A DNA stretch of 6,772 nucleotides. Source: SVQP01 sp045650025 (GTDB taxonomy: Bacteria > Bacillota > Clostridia > Oscillospirales > CAG-272). Position numbers and translations under genes: made by a program. Of the stretch, positions 1-6,344 are shown piece after piece (position 1 is the first letter of the stretch; each line of letters begins with the position of its first letter). Location: positions 1 through 6,772 of the forward strand of contig JAZRQR010000131.1 of NCBI GenBank assembly GCA_045650025.1. The letters run 5' to 3'. Under the pieces are notes generated by a model. It did not search any database and had not been told where the DNA came from. It was given only the letters and a program-made list of their open reading frames with translations.

Positions 1-8
1 GATGATAT

Positions 9-27
9 CCTCCCCTACGACATTATA
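9..27 (-). promoter_or_regulatory. Possible RBS and -10-like box of a minus-strand gene beyond the left edge
   Basis: On the minus strand GGGGAGG (9-15) sits 8 bases before the window edge, a good distance for a start codon just outside. A TATAAT hexamer on the same strand (22-27) lies upstream of it, but no -35 hexamer is visible at 17 bp, because that position falls inside the terminator hairpin. The gene itself cannot be seen, so this is only a hint that another minus-strand gene follows the phosphodiesterase gene. Confidence 0.25.
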
Positions 28-30
28 AGC

Positions 31-65
31 AAAAACGCGCCCGCGGCATGTGCCGCGGGCGGATT
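31..65 (-). terminator. Rho-independent terminator of the phosphodiesterase gene
   Basis: A perfect 10-bp GC-rich inverted repeat (39-48 with 51-60, extendable by the C38/G61 pair) is followed on the minus strand by a TTTTT run (complement of 31-35). It lies 17 bases past the stop codon of the minus-strand gene ending at 78. A T run also follows on the plus strand (64-68), so it could act in both directions. Confidence 0.85.
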
Positions 66-77
66 TTTACGTTTTAG

Positions 78-2675
78 TTATACACGATTCTTTTTGGTGG
101 CAGTCAGCGCCATGCCCGCTGCCAGCGCAAGCAGCAAAGCAGCGCCGCCCACAAATGCCTTGCAGCCACTTCCCTGCTCGGGCTGCTCGGGCTGCTCGGT
201 TGCATCCTCGGTCAGCTCCTCTGCAGGCTCGGTAGTCTCCTGCTCGGTGGTCCCGCTGCCCAGCGTGACCTCGCAGATCTCGCCAAACAGCACGTACGTG
301 CCCTTGGAACCCATCTTGACCTGCACGCCGGGAATCACCACAGCCGTGCCTTCACCGGTCAGGATATACTGTCCGTCCTGCTCCTTGAGCATGTCGTTGC
401 CCTCCAGCACGATCACGGTGGTGGGATTGATGGTCTTTGTCGAGCGGTTGTAGTTTTGCAGCTTCAGCGTGATCGCGTTGTCCTCCCCAATCACAGATGC
501 AGCATCGCACGCCTGCGTCTTGAATACGTTGGCGTTATCTCCGGTCAGACCCGAATAGCCCCACAGATAATGATCCATATAGGTGGTCAGCGAGCCACGG
601 AAGGTCCAGGGATAAATGCTGATGCCGCGCATCAGAGCGGCACGCAGATCGTCTGCCTCGTAACCGGTGTACGAGGGGTTGAGCGTTGCGTTGTACTTAC
701 CAATAAAGCTCATCGCCGTGCGCAGATCGGTCTCGGAATCCACGCCTGCCATGTAGCCGCTGCACAAAGCACCTACCGACATTTCGGGGTAATCGCGGCG
801 CATAGCCGCCATGATGCTTTCATTGAAGGTGATAACCGAGCACTGGTCGTACATACCCAGCGCGTCAATGCACGCCTTGATCGCGGGAACGATCTCTGTC
901 TTGCTCGACTTGATTTCGATAAAGAGCTGGCAGTCCTTGTCCTCAAACGCTTTCAAGAACTCCTCCAGCGTGGGAATACGACACTCTGCAAACTGCGCCT
1001 TTTTCTCAAAGCCCTTGTTGACGTAAAGCTCCTTGAGCTCTGCCAGCGTTGAGCCCTCTACCGGGAGATCGGCGTTGCAGGTGCGTCCCGTGGTGCCGTC
1101 GTGCATGATGACCAGCTGATTATCCTTGGTCAGATACACGTCCAGCTCGATCACGCTCGCGCCCTGCTCGTAAGCCTCCAGCGCACCCTCAATGGTGTTC
1201 TCGGGCGCCTTGGAGGGCAAGCCGCGGTGACCAATGTTCAAGGGCACGCGCGTCATGGTGTTTGCGGGCAGCTGATTGCAGGCAATCTCCAAAAGCGCAT
1301 CGGTTGCATCCGAAATCACGCCGATCGCACCCGAAAGCAGCGCGCTGTATTGCTCGCGTGCCGAGGGCTGATCAGGCGTCATTGCCCACACGTTGACCTG
1401 ACGGTTATACAGATACTGCACGGTATCGTTGCTGCACACGGCAAGCGGAAGAATGGCAACCGTGCCGTTATGGATCTTGAGCGAGCGGCGGACGTCCAGG
1501 CATTGCTCCTGTGTCAACGCAGTCGCATCACGGTAGGTGGCGGTATAGTCGATCGCGCCGGTCACCGCGGGCAGCTTGGTACGCAGCTCCTTGATCAGCG
1601 CGGGGTCGGACGAGACCACCATGCAATCGTAAAAGCGGATTTCATTCAGATATGTCGCAAGTGCGTTCGCAGCTGCCTTATCCTCCACACGGAACGCGGC
1701 GATCACGCGGTACTGGTGCTCTTCAAAAATGCCCTCTACTGTGGTAAAGGCAGCGCCCGATTCGTCCAGCGCCTCCAGCTTTTGGTTGACGGAGTAGATT
1801 GCAAGCGCGGGTAACTTCTCGCCGCCCAGCATCGCATCCATCTCCACCTTGGAGCCTACCTGACGGATCATGGAAATATCCCCCACGATATTGGTAGCTG
1901 GCTGTGCCACGGTCACGTTGACAACCGGCTTTTCGGTTGGCTCAATGGGTGCCATCGCACCATCCACCAAGGCGTTGTTTTTGATCTCCTCGGCAGTCAG
2001 TGCGCGGTCGTAAAAGCGAATGGAACGGTAAATGGTGGAGAACTGCTTGGAGCCCTCGGCATGCCCGATAAAGAGGTTGTTTGCCCCCATGGAGGTCGTT
2101 GCAGATACCTTAGCGACCAAAGCACCGTCCACGTACATGCAGCAAGAGCCGCCCACCTCAAAGGTTATGGCAACCGTGCCGTTGTCGATCAGGTCAAGAC
2201 CGTTCGCAGCCTTGGGGCGCACGTCACCCGGCTTGCCCGCCCACTTGAACTCCAGATTGTCGTTGCTGTTGCGGCGGAACAGCGCAAAATTATCGTTCGC
2301 GGAGTTCATAAACGTATTGAAGCTGTCGCCAAGCGACAAGAAATCGCCAAACGCGATCTCAACAGTAAACGCCTCGCCGTTGACCAGATCCACAATGGCT
2401 TGCGGGAAATAATGCTGTGTGCCTTGTGCGGCAAGACCGTACTCGGTGAAATAGTTGGTGGCGTTGACGTTGATGGGCAGGTCGTTTGCACCTACCGAAT
2501 CCTTCCAGACCGTGGCATCGGAGGCATTCCCCTCCCCTTTGTAATGGGAGACCAAGCCCTCGGTCACGTAGCTTAGCTCGGATTCCTCGGCAAACGAGGA
2601 AAAAGTGCCCGTCATGGCAACGCTGATCAGCACGACAGAGCATAAAAGGACAGATAGGAACCGTTGAAGTTTCAT
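78..2675 (-). CDS. Secreted, membrane-anchored glycerophosphodiester phosphodiesterase with LamG-like domain
   Basis: An 865-residue surface protein. Residues 1-29 form a signal peptide (KLQR, hydrophobic core, cleavage near SFA-E). Residues about 35-240 look like a LamG/concanavalin-type domain, ending in the typical RSIRFYDRALTAEEI strand. Residues about 288-465 resemble a degenerate GDPD-type barrel lacking catalytic residues. Residues about 480-715 are a canonical GDPD barrel: H483-R484 and APENT, E510 and D512 (IELDV), H525 (MHD), E587 (FIEIK) and W690. The family hydrolyses glycerophosphodiesters to glycerol-3-phosphate and an alcohol; the substrate here may be lipid head groups or teichoic acid (inference). 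A Thr/Glu/Pro-rich stalk (about 808-836) leads to Gly-Cys, a hydrophobic segment (about 840-860) and KKNR, a membrane anchor without LPXTG. I chose the ATG at 2675 because GAAAGGAAA (2682-2690) precedes it, the signal peptide begins there, and the upstream in-frame start at 2726 lies inside the promoter. Confidence 0.9.
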   Translation of the reverse strand: MKLQRFLSVLLCSVVLISVAMTGTFSSFAEESELSYVTEGLVSHYKGEGNASDATVWKDSVGANDLPINVNATNYFTEYGLAAQGTQHYFPQAIVDLVNGEAFTVEIAFGDFLSLGDSFNTFMNSANDNFALFRRNSNDNLEFKWAGKPGDVRPKAANGLDLIDNGTVAITFEVGGSCCMYVDGALVAKVSATTSMGANNLFIGHAEGSKQFSTIYRSIRFYDRALTAEEIKNNALVDGAMAPIEPTEKPVVNVTVAQPATNIVGDISMIRQVGSKVEMDAMLGGEKLPALAIYSVNQKLEALDESGAAFTTVEGIFEEHQYRVIAAFRVEDKAAANALATYLNEIRFYDCMVVSSDPALIKELRTKLPAVTGAIDYTATYRDATALTQEQCLDVRRSLKIHNGTVAILPLAVCSNDTVQYLYNRQVNVWAMTPDQPSAREQYSALLSGAIGVISDATDALLEIACNQLPANTMTRVPLNIGHRGLPSKAPENTIEGALEAYEQGASVIELDVYLTKDNQLVIMHDGTTGRTCNADLPVEGSTLAELKELYVNKGFEKKAQFAECRIPTLEEFLKAFEDKDCQLFIEIKSSKTEIVPAIKACIDALGMYDQCSVITFNESIMAAMRRDYPEMSVGALCSGYMAGVDSETDLRTAMSFIGKYNATLNPSYTGYEADDLRAALMRGISIYPWTFRGSLTTYMDHYLWGYSGLTGDNANVFKTQACDAASVIGEDNAITLKLQNYNRSTKTINPTTVIVLEGNDMLKEQDGQYILTGEGTAVVIPGVQVKMGSKGTYVLFGEICEVTLGSGTTEQETTEPAEELTEDATEQPEQPEQGSGCKAFVGGAALLLALAAGMALTATKKNRV
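174..200 (-). repeat. Three 9-bp tandem repeats in the stalk-coding region
   Basis: CTGCTCGGG, CTGCTCGGG and CTGCTCGGT follow one another without a gap. On the coding strand they give the Glu-Gln-Pro repeat in the stalk just before the C-terminal membrane anchor. Each unit is in frame, so gain or loss would only change stalk length. Confidence 0.8.
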
Positions 2676-2708
2676 AGCAGATTTCCTTTCTATATTAAGA
2701 TCAATTTC

Positions 2709-2737
2709 AGTATAACCCAAACACACCGAAATGTCAA
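2709..2737 (-). promoter_or_regulatory. Sigma-A-type promoter of the phosphodiesterase gene
   Basis: On the minus strand TTGACA (2732-2737), a 17-bp spacer and TATACT (2709-2714) form a near-consensus housekeeping promoter. Transcription would begin near 2702, leaving a leader of roughly 27 bases before the ATG at 2675. This supports the later start codon, since the ATG at 2675 is the first in-frame ATG on the transcript. Confidence 0.8.
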
Positions 2738-2740
2738 GTA

Positions 2741-2769
2741 TTGAATTTTTTCAAAAAATATGCTAAAAT
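2741..2769 (+). promoter_or_regulatory. Probable promoter of the sigma/anti-sigma operon
   Basis: TTGAAT (2741-2746), a 17-bp spacer and TAAAAT (2764-2769) with an extended TGC just upstream make a plausible housekeeping-type promoter. The -35 box sits only 3 bp from the -35 box of the divergent gene. The -35 region also forms the small inverted repeat TTGAA-N4-TTCAA (2741-2754). The predicted leader is about 60 bases. Confidence 0.6.
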
Positions 2770-2837
2770 GATGTCAGAAACGGCGGCGGATGTCGTGTTT
2801 ATAGGTGAAGGACAAAACGGAAAGGAGGCTGCCCCTG

Positions 2838-3398
2838 ATGCAAGACAGTCAAATCGTGGCGCTGTATCGGGCGCGTGACGAGCGCGCGATCACCGAGACC
2901 GCGCAAAAATACGGCGCGCATTGTACCAATATTGCGCTGGGCATATTGCAAAACATGCAGGACGCCGAGGAATGCGTCAACGACACCTGGCTGCGCACCT
3001 GGAATTCCATTCCCCCTGCCGCACCGACCGTGCTTGGCAGCTACGTAGGCAGGATCACGCGTAATCTGGCATTCGACCGCTACAAGACCACCCACCGCGA
3101 CAAGCGCGGCGGCGGGCAGCTCCCCTTGGCTTTAGAGGAGCTTGGCGAGATCACCACCTCGGACTATGACGTGCAGGACGCTTGGCGCGAGCAGGAATTT
3201 GTGGATCTGATCAACGCCTTCTTGCGTTCCCTGCCCGATCGCGACCGCCGTATCTTCGTGCGCCGCTATTTTTTTACCGACAGCGTGCCGGATATTGCAA
3301 AGCGCTTTGGCATCTCGCAGGCAAACGTGCTCAAAATCCTTTCCAGAGCCAGAATGCGGCTCAAAGAATACTTGGATAAGGAGTGGAACAACGTATGA
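2838..3398 (+). CDS. ECF-type sigma-70 family RNA polymerase sigma factor
   Basis: A 186-residue protein with the two-domain layout of ECF sigma factors. Region 2 covers about residues 22-88 (DAEECVNDTWLRTWNSIPP for -10 and core binding, then LGSYVGRITRNLAFDRYK). A short acidic linker follows. Region 4 covers about 120-182, with LPDRDRRIFVRRYFF and the helix-turn-helix SVPDIAKRFGISQANVLKILSRAR, which would read the -35 element. I chose the ATG at 2838 because AAAGGAGG (2821-2828) precedes it at 9 bases; a GTG at 2805 in the same frame has no comparable site. The stop overlaps the next start (ATGA, 3395-3398), so the two genes are probably translated together, and the neighbour is the likely regulator of this factor. 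Its target promoters cannot be read from the window. Confidence 0.9.
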   Translation: MQDSQIVALYRARDERAITETAQKYGAHCTNIALGILQNMQDAEECVNDTWLRTWNSIPPAAPTVLGSYVGRITRNLAFDRYKTTHRDKRGGGQLPLALEELGEITTSDYDVQDAWREQEFVDLINAFLRSLPDRDRRIFVRRYFFTDSVPDIAKRFGISQANVLKILSRARMRLKEYLDKEWNNV

Positions 3399-5179
3399 GA
3401 AAAGACACACGCATCAATGAAGAAGCATTATACGAGCTGATAGGCGACATTGATCCCGACATCATTGCGGATGCGGCAAAGCCCGTTCCGCTTCGGCAAA
3501 AGCGCGGATTCAAGCTCGCGGTGATCGCAGCGGTGCTGGCGTTTTGCATGCTGCTGACGCCCGTAGCAGGCGCGTTTGCGCTGGCTGCCATTTACGTGGG
3601 CAGCAGCACGACACCCGGCGGCGACAACCAAGGCACGACCGAGAATGACAAAACCGGCATTTTCTCGGGCGGACTTGTGGGCGAGCTGGTGGGCGGCGTG
3701 AACTGGGGTGCCCTTGGCGACGCGATCGGCAAGGACGGCAACGTGGACTGGGGCGCGGTCTTTGACGCGCTGCAGGGCAAGGATCCCACGTCCTCCGAAA
3801 CCATCGGAATAGTCGGCTACGAGGCGGTCAAGATGGATGACGGCAGCATGAAGATCGTGCATTTTACCGCACCGAACAACGAAACCGTGATCGAGATCCC
3901 CGAAAACATTTCCGGCATCAAGGTCACGGCAATTGGCGCGGGTGCTTTTTGCGATAACAATCGCATCACGCACGTCAGCATTCCCGACACCGTCACGCTG
4001 ATCGAAAACAATGCGTTTACCAATTGCGCCAACCTTCTGACCGTGGATATGAGTGACTACGTAAACGGGATCGGTATAGGTGCTTTTGAAGGCTGCACGT
4101 CGCTGACCGCCATTGATCTGCCGAGCACCCTGCAGTACATTGGCGATAACGCCTTTGCAAACTGCAAAAATCTGACCGGGATCAGCATCCCGGATGGCAT
4201 CACCCGCATTCCGGACTATGCGTTTTACGGTACCGCCATTACCGAGGTCACCATTCCCTCCTCAGTCCTAGAGATAGGCTATTATGCATTTGCAAATTGC
4301 TCGGAGCTTAGTACGGTGACGTTTGGATCGGCAGTTGCGATTTCCTATATATTCGGCGTTGAATACATTGGTGCAGGTGCTTTTGAGGGCACGGCGATCT
4401 CCTCGATCACCTTCCCTGCTACGCTGACCGACATCTACGACATTGATTTCAAGGAATGCATGAATCTGGAAAGCGTAATCTTTGTGGGCAATGCCCCCTA
4501 CGTGCACCACGTGCCAAGCGATGATAAGAGTGCGCCCGACAACAAAAACGCCCCCGACTACACCGTGTATTATATGATTGGCGCACAAGGCTTTGCTGAG
4601 CCCGAATGGAACGGATATGCTTGCAAGCTGCTCGAATATCAAACCGATTCTTATGTAAAAACGACCATGCAGCGTCGTTACAGCCTCGTTCCCTGGCTGC
4701 GACAGGAAATCATCCCGGACGTGACACAGCCTGCAAGCCAAGCCGTAACGGTTCTGGATTCGTACAACAGATACCAAGCGTATGCCGACGTGTTACCCGG
4801 AACACATTATAGCCGCGAGTATTTCCAGGAGTATGCCATTGTGCTGATCAAGGTCAAGCACACCTCCTACGAGCAAGTGACCGGACTTGCAGGCATCGGC
4901 GGACAGCTTTACACCACGGGCGGCATTTATTATCTTTCCCTCAATCCCGTTGTCACCATGGAATACACTGCCACCGACGTAGACTCTCCCACCGGCAACG
5001 AGAATGACGTTCGCTACACCTACGTCGTCGCCGAGGTGCGACGCTCGGACATCCGTACCGATGACGTCACGAGAGTCGGCGAGGTGATCGTGTATGACAG
5101 GGACACGCAAAGCGAGAGCGTTTATCACAGAGGCTTGCTGGACTTTATGAATGACCGAAATCCCAAAGACGGAAAATAA
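3395..5179 (+). CDS. Membrane anti-sigma-like protein with extracellular BspA-type leucine-rich repeats
   Basis: A 594-residue single-pass membrane protein. The cytoplasmic N-terminus (1-37) carries EALYELIGDIDPDIIADA (10-27), which resembles the short motif at the start of Clostridial membrane proteins encoded after ECF sigma factors. From this and the gene order I infer that it binds the upstream sigma factor. A transmembrane helix spans about 39-67. Outside lie a Gly/Trp-rich stretch (about 92-130) with a duplicated unit, then about eight LRR_5/BspA-like repeats (about 172-367) of the form IG-AF-C-L-I-P, and a beta-rich C-terminal region (about 410-594) that I do not recognise. I prefer the ATG at 3395 (AAGGAG at 3378-3383, overlapping the sigma stop) to the in-frame GTG at 3383. 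No zinc-binding HXXXCXXC anti-sigma motif is present. Role as a surface sensor is inference; the LRR call is firm. Confidence 0.85.
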   Translation: MRKDTRINEEALYELIGDIDPDIIADAAKPVPLRQKRGFKLAVIAAVLAFCMLLTPVAGAFALAAIYVGSSTTPGGDNQGTTENDKTGIFSGGLVGELVGGVNWGALGDAIGKDGNVDWGAVFDALQGKDPTSSETIGIVGYEAVKMDDGSMKIVHFTAPNNETVIEIPENISGIKVTAIGAGAFCDNNRITHVSIPDTVTLIENNAFTNCANLLTVDMSDYVNGIGIGAFEGCTSLTAIDLPSTLQYIGDNAFANCKNLTGISIPDGITRIPDYAFYGTAITEVTIPSSVLEIGYYAFANCSELSTVTFGSAVAISYIFGVEYIGAGAFEGTAISSITFPATLTDIYDIDFKECMNLESVIFVGNAPYVHHVPSDDKSAPDNKNAPDYTVYYMIGAQGFAEPEWNGYACKLLEYQTDSYVKTTMQRRYSLVPWLRQEIIPDVTQPASQAVTVLDSYNRYQAYADVLPGTHYSREYFQEYAIVLIKVKHTSYEQVTGLAGIGGQLYTTGGIYYLSLNPVVTMEYTATDVDSPTGNENDVRYTYVVAEVRRSDIRTDDVTRVGEVIVYDRDTQSESVYHRGLLDFMNDRNPKDGK

Positions 5180-5190
5180 CGCAAACACAA

Positions 5191-5225
5191 AAAGGGTCTG
5201 CCCACGGGCAGACCCTTGATTTTTT
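5191..5225. terminator. Bidirectional terminator between converging genes
   Basis: AAGGGTCTGCCC (5192-5203) and GGGCAGACCCTT (5206-5217) are a perfect 12-bp inverted repeat, probably folding with a 4-base loop. A T-rich tail follows on the plus strand (5220-5225) and a TTTTT run follows on the minus strand. It lies between the stop of the anti-sigma-like gene (5179) and the stop of the repressor gene (5233), so it serves both. Confidence 0.9.
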
Positions 5226-5232
5226 GTTTGGT

Positions 5233-6075
5233 TTACTTCTTATGCAGCTTGCCAATCACTCTGCCGCAGCAGCGGATGTCGTTGAAGTCACGCAGCATGA
5301 TGGGCGCGTAGAAGGGGTTGAGCGAGATCAGACAATCGCCGCCGTACTTCTTGAAATAGCCCTCGCCGTCCAGCACGAAAATGCCAAGCTCGCCGGGCTC
5401 GATCTGGTCGCATTCCTGAATGAGCAGTACGTCACGGTCGTGGTATTTGGGCTCCATACTGTCGCCCGAAATGCGCAGCGCGTAGTCGGCGTCAGCCGTT
5501 TTGGCGTTGTCAGGGATAGCAATATCCGTCGCAACGCTGTCAAACAGATACTCGCCCGTTCCTGCGGAAACCGGCAGGTCGTACAGGCTGATGGTGCGCT
5601 TGCCAAGTCCGCCTGCCACGCGTGCAAAGCTCGCCTTGGAGGGCTTGATTTCGGAGGCTTTGCGAGTCGCGGTCGATTCAAATTTCGGCTGTGCCGAAAT
5701 ACTCGCCCCTACGGACGTTGCAGGCGCGTAGGTCTGCGCGGTCACGCGCTCGTATTCCTTATCCAATACCAGCGCCACCAGCTCGCTGCCGTGGCGGTCC
5801 AAGCGACGGTAATGCTCTACCAGGGCGATCTCGCCCTCGCTGAGCGTATAGTTATGATGATTCTCGGGCGTGCCGCTTACAATATAATCCAAGGAGCAAT
5901 CCAGAGCGCGGCAGATCGCCAGCATGTTGGAAAGCTTGGGCGAATCGCTGATGCCCGCCAGGATCTTGGAAAGCGTGCCAAGCGGAATGCCGGTCATCTC
6001 GGAAAGCTTGTCGTTGGTGATGCGGCGCTCGCTTTTGATCTTCTTGATTCTGTCAATATAGGTAAGCTCGGTCAT
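5233..6075 (-). CDS. XRE-family repressor with S24 (LexA/CI-type) self-cleavage domain
   Basis: A 280-residue two-domain regulator. Residues about 6-66 are an XRE/CI-type helix-turn-helix (NDKLSEMTGIPLGTLSKILAG, then LSNMLAICRALDCSLDYIVSG). A linker of about 90 residues follows. The C-terminal S24 domain (about 163-280) has an Ala-Gly bond at 171-172 (LPVSAGTGE), the site cut in LexA and CI relatives; the nucleophile Ser206 in SGDSMEP; and the general base Lys242 in GYFKKYGGD, about 36 residues later as in LexA. These features predict RecA-stimulated self-cleavage and loss of repression, though this is not proved for this protein. The ATG at 6075 has GGAGG at 6081-6085, 5 bases away. The protein is far longer than LexA and the control region lacks a GAAC-N4-GTTC box, so it is better called CI-like. 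Divergent to a small membrane protein gene that it may control. Confidence 0.9.
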   Translation of the reverse strand: MTELTYIDRIKKIKSERRITNDKLSEMTGIPLGTLSKILAGISDSPKLSNMLAICRALDCSLDYIVSGTPENHHNYTLSEGEIALVEHYRRLDRHGSELVALVLDKEYERVTAQTYAPATSVGASISAQPKFESTATRKASEIKPSKASFARVAGGLGKRTISLYDLPVSAGTGEYLFDSVATDIAIPDNAKTADADYALRISGDSMEPKYHDRDVLLIQECDQIEPGELGIFVLDGEGYFKKYGGDCLISLNPFYAPIMLRDFNDIRCCGRVIGKLHKK

Positions 6076-6084
6076 AATACCCTC

Positions 6085-6094
6085 CCTTTTTCGG
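6085..6094. promoter_or_regulatory. Operator-like repeat at the repressor ribosome binding site
   Basis: CCTTTTTCGG differs by one base from CCGTTTTCGG inside the divergent promoter (6205-6214). It overlaps the start of the repressor's Shine-Dalgarno sequence. It may be a third weak repressor site, but a short T-rich motif can recur by chance. Confidence 0.25.
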
Positions 6095-6125
6095 TAAAAT
6101 CACGTGCTTTTTCTCTTGTGGCTTT

Positions 6126-6154
6126 ATTATAGCACGGTTTTTCCGTTTTGTAAA
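6126..6154 (-). promoter_or_regulatory. Promoter of the XRE/S24 repressor gene
   Basis: On the minus strand TTTACA (6149-6154), a 17-bp spacer and TATAAT (6126-6131) form a near-consensus promoter. Transcription would start near 6119, leaving a leader of about 43 bases before the ATG at 6075. The spacer contains the palindrome described at 6134-6146. Confidence 0.8.
6134..6146. promoter_or_regulatory. Candidate operator in the repressor's own promoter
   Basis: ACGG-TTTTT-CCGT is an inverted repeat with 4-bp arms lying wholly between the -35 and -10 boxes of the repressor promoter. A bound repressor here would block its own transcription, the usual arrangement for CI-type regulators. Assignment to this repressor is inference. 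Confidence 0.45.
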
Positions 6155-6158
6155 GAGG

Positions 6159-6190
6159 TTTTTGAAAAATTTTTCCGATTTTTGAAAAAT
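6159..6190. repeat. Two 12-bp direct repeats 20 bp apart between the divergent promoters
   Basis: TTTTTGAAAAAT occurs at 6159-6170 and again at 6179-6190, in register every 20 bp, close to two helical turns. Each copy is nearly symmetrical (T5-G-A5), and the region between also forms the palindrome GAAAAATTTTTC (6164-6175). The A/T tracts could bend DNA, act as an UP element, or bind a regulator on one face of the helix. Confidence 0.7.
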
Positions 6191-6195
6191 AGGGG

Positions 6196-6224
6196 TTGAC
6201 AAATCCGTTTTCGGGTGGTATAAT
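6196..6224 (+). promoter_or_regulatory. Perfect-consensus promoter of the small membrane protein gene
   Basis: TTGACA (6196-6201), a 17-bp spacer and TATAAT (6219-6224) match the sigma-A consensus exactly, with A/T tracts upstream that could strengthen it further. Transcription would start near 6231. Such a strong promoter beside a repressor gene suggests it is normally held off. Confidence 0.9.
6205..6214. promoter_or_regulatory. Candidate operator in the small membrane protein promoter
   Basis: CCG-TTTT-CGG is a short inverted repeat sitting between the -35 and -10 boxes. It shares the TCCGTTTT core with the sequence around 6142-6149 in the repressor's own promoter. Position and similarity suggest a repressor site; the assignment is inference. 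Confidence 0.4.
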
Positions 6225-6230
6225 CAAGGC

Positions 6231-6344
6231 ACGATGTTCCAATTTCGGAATTATTTCAGTATTTCACGTACATACCGTCCCACATTTCGCAGCCGCGTTT
6301 CCATAAGAGGAAAATTCGGCAGCCAAGTAAAAAGGAGAATGATC
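6231..6344 (+). other. Leader of the small membrane protein transcript
   Basis: About 114 bases separate the predicted transcription start from the start codon, long for this window. It contains the inverted repeat TTCC-N6-GGAA (6237-6250), a weak TTTCC/GGAAA hairpin (6298-6313) and two GCAGCC copies. The frame of the gene stays open back to an ATG at 6234. I recognise no riboswitch or named RNA motif here. Confidence 0.45.

Noticed and set aside
78..190. LPXTG sortase signal at the C-terminus of the surface protein
   Set aside because: The residues before the hydrophobic tail read EQPEQGSGCKA; no LPXTG or close variant is present.
2676..2726. Upstream in-frame start at 2726 for the phosphodiesterase
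   Set aside because: It lies between the -35 and -10 boxes of the gene's own promoter, would put 17 polar residues before the signal peptide, and lacks a ribosome binding site.
2770..2805. ECF-type autoregulated promoter (AAAC and CGT boxes) before the sigma gene
   Set aside because: The AAAC at about 2778 and CGT at about 2793 are only about 12 bp apart, shorter than the usual ECF spacing, and a housekeeping-type promoter fits better.
5224..6132. Long plus-strand open frame of 302 codons
   Set aside because: It is antisense to the clear XRE/S24 repressor, starts inside the terminator tail and shows no recognisable domain.
6076..6344. LexA (SOS) box
   Set aside because: No GAAC-N4-GTTC palindrome is present in the control region, so the protein is treated as CI-like with different operators.
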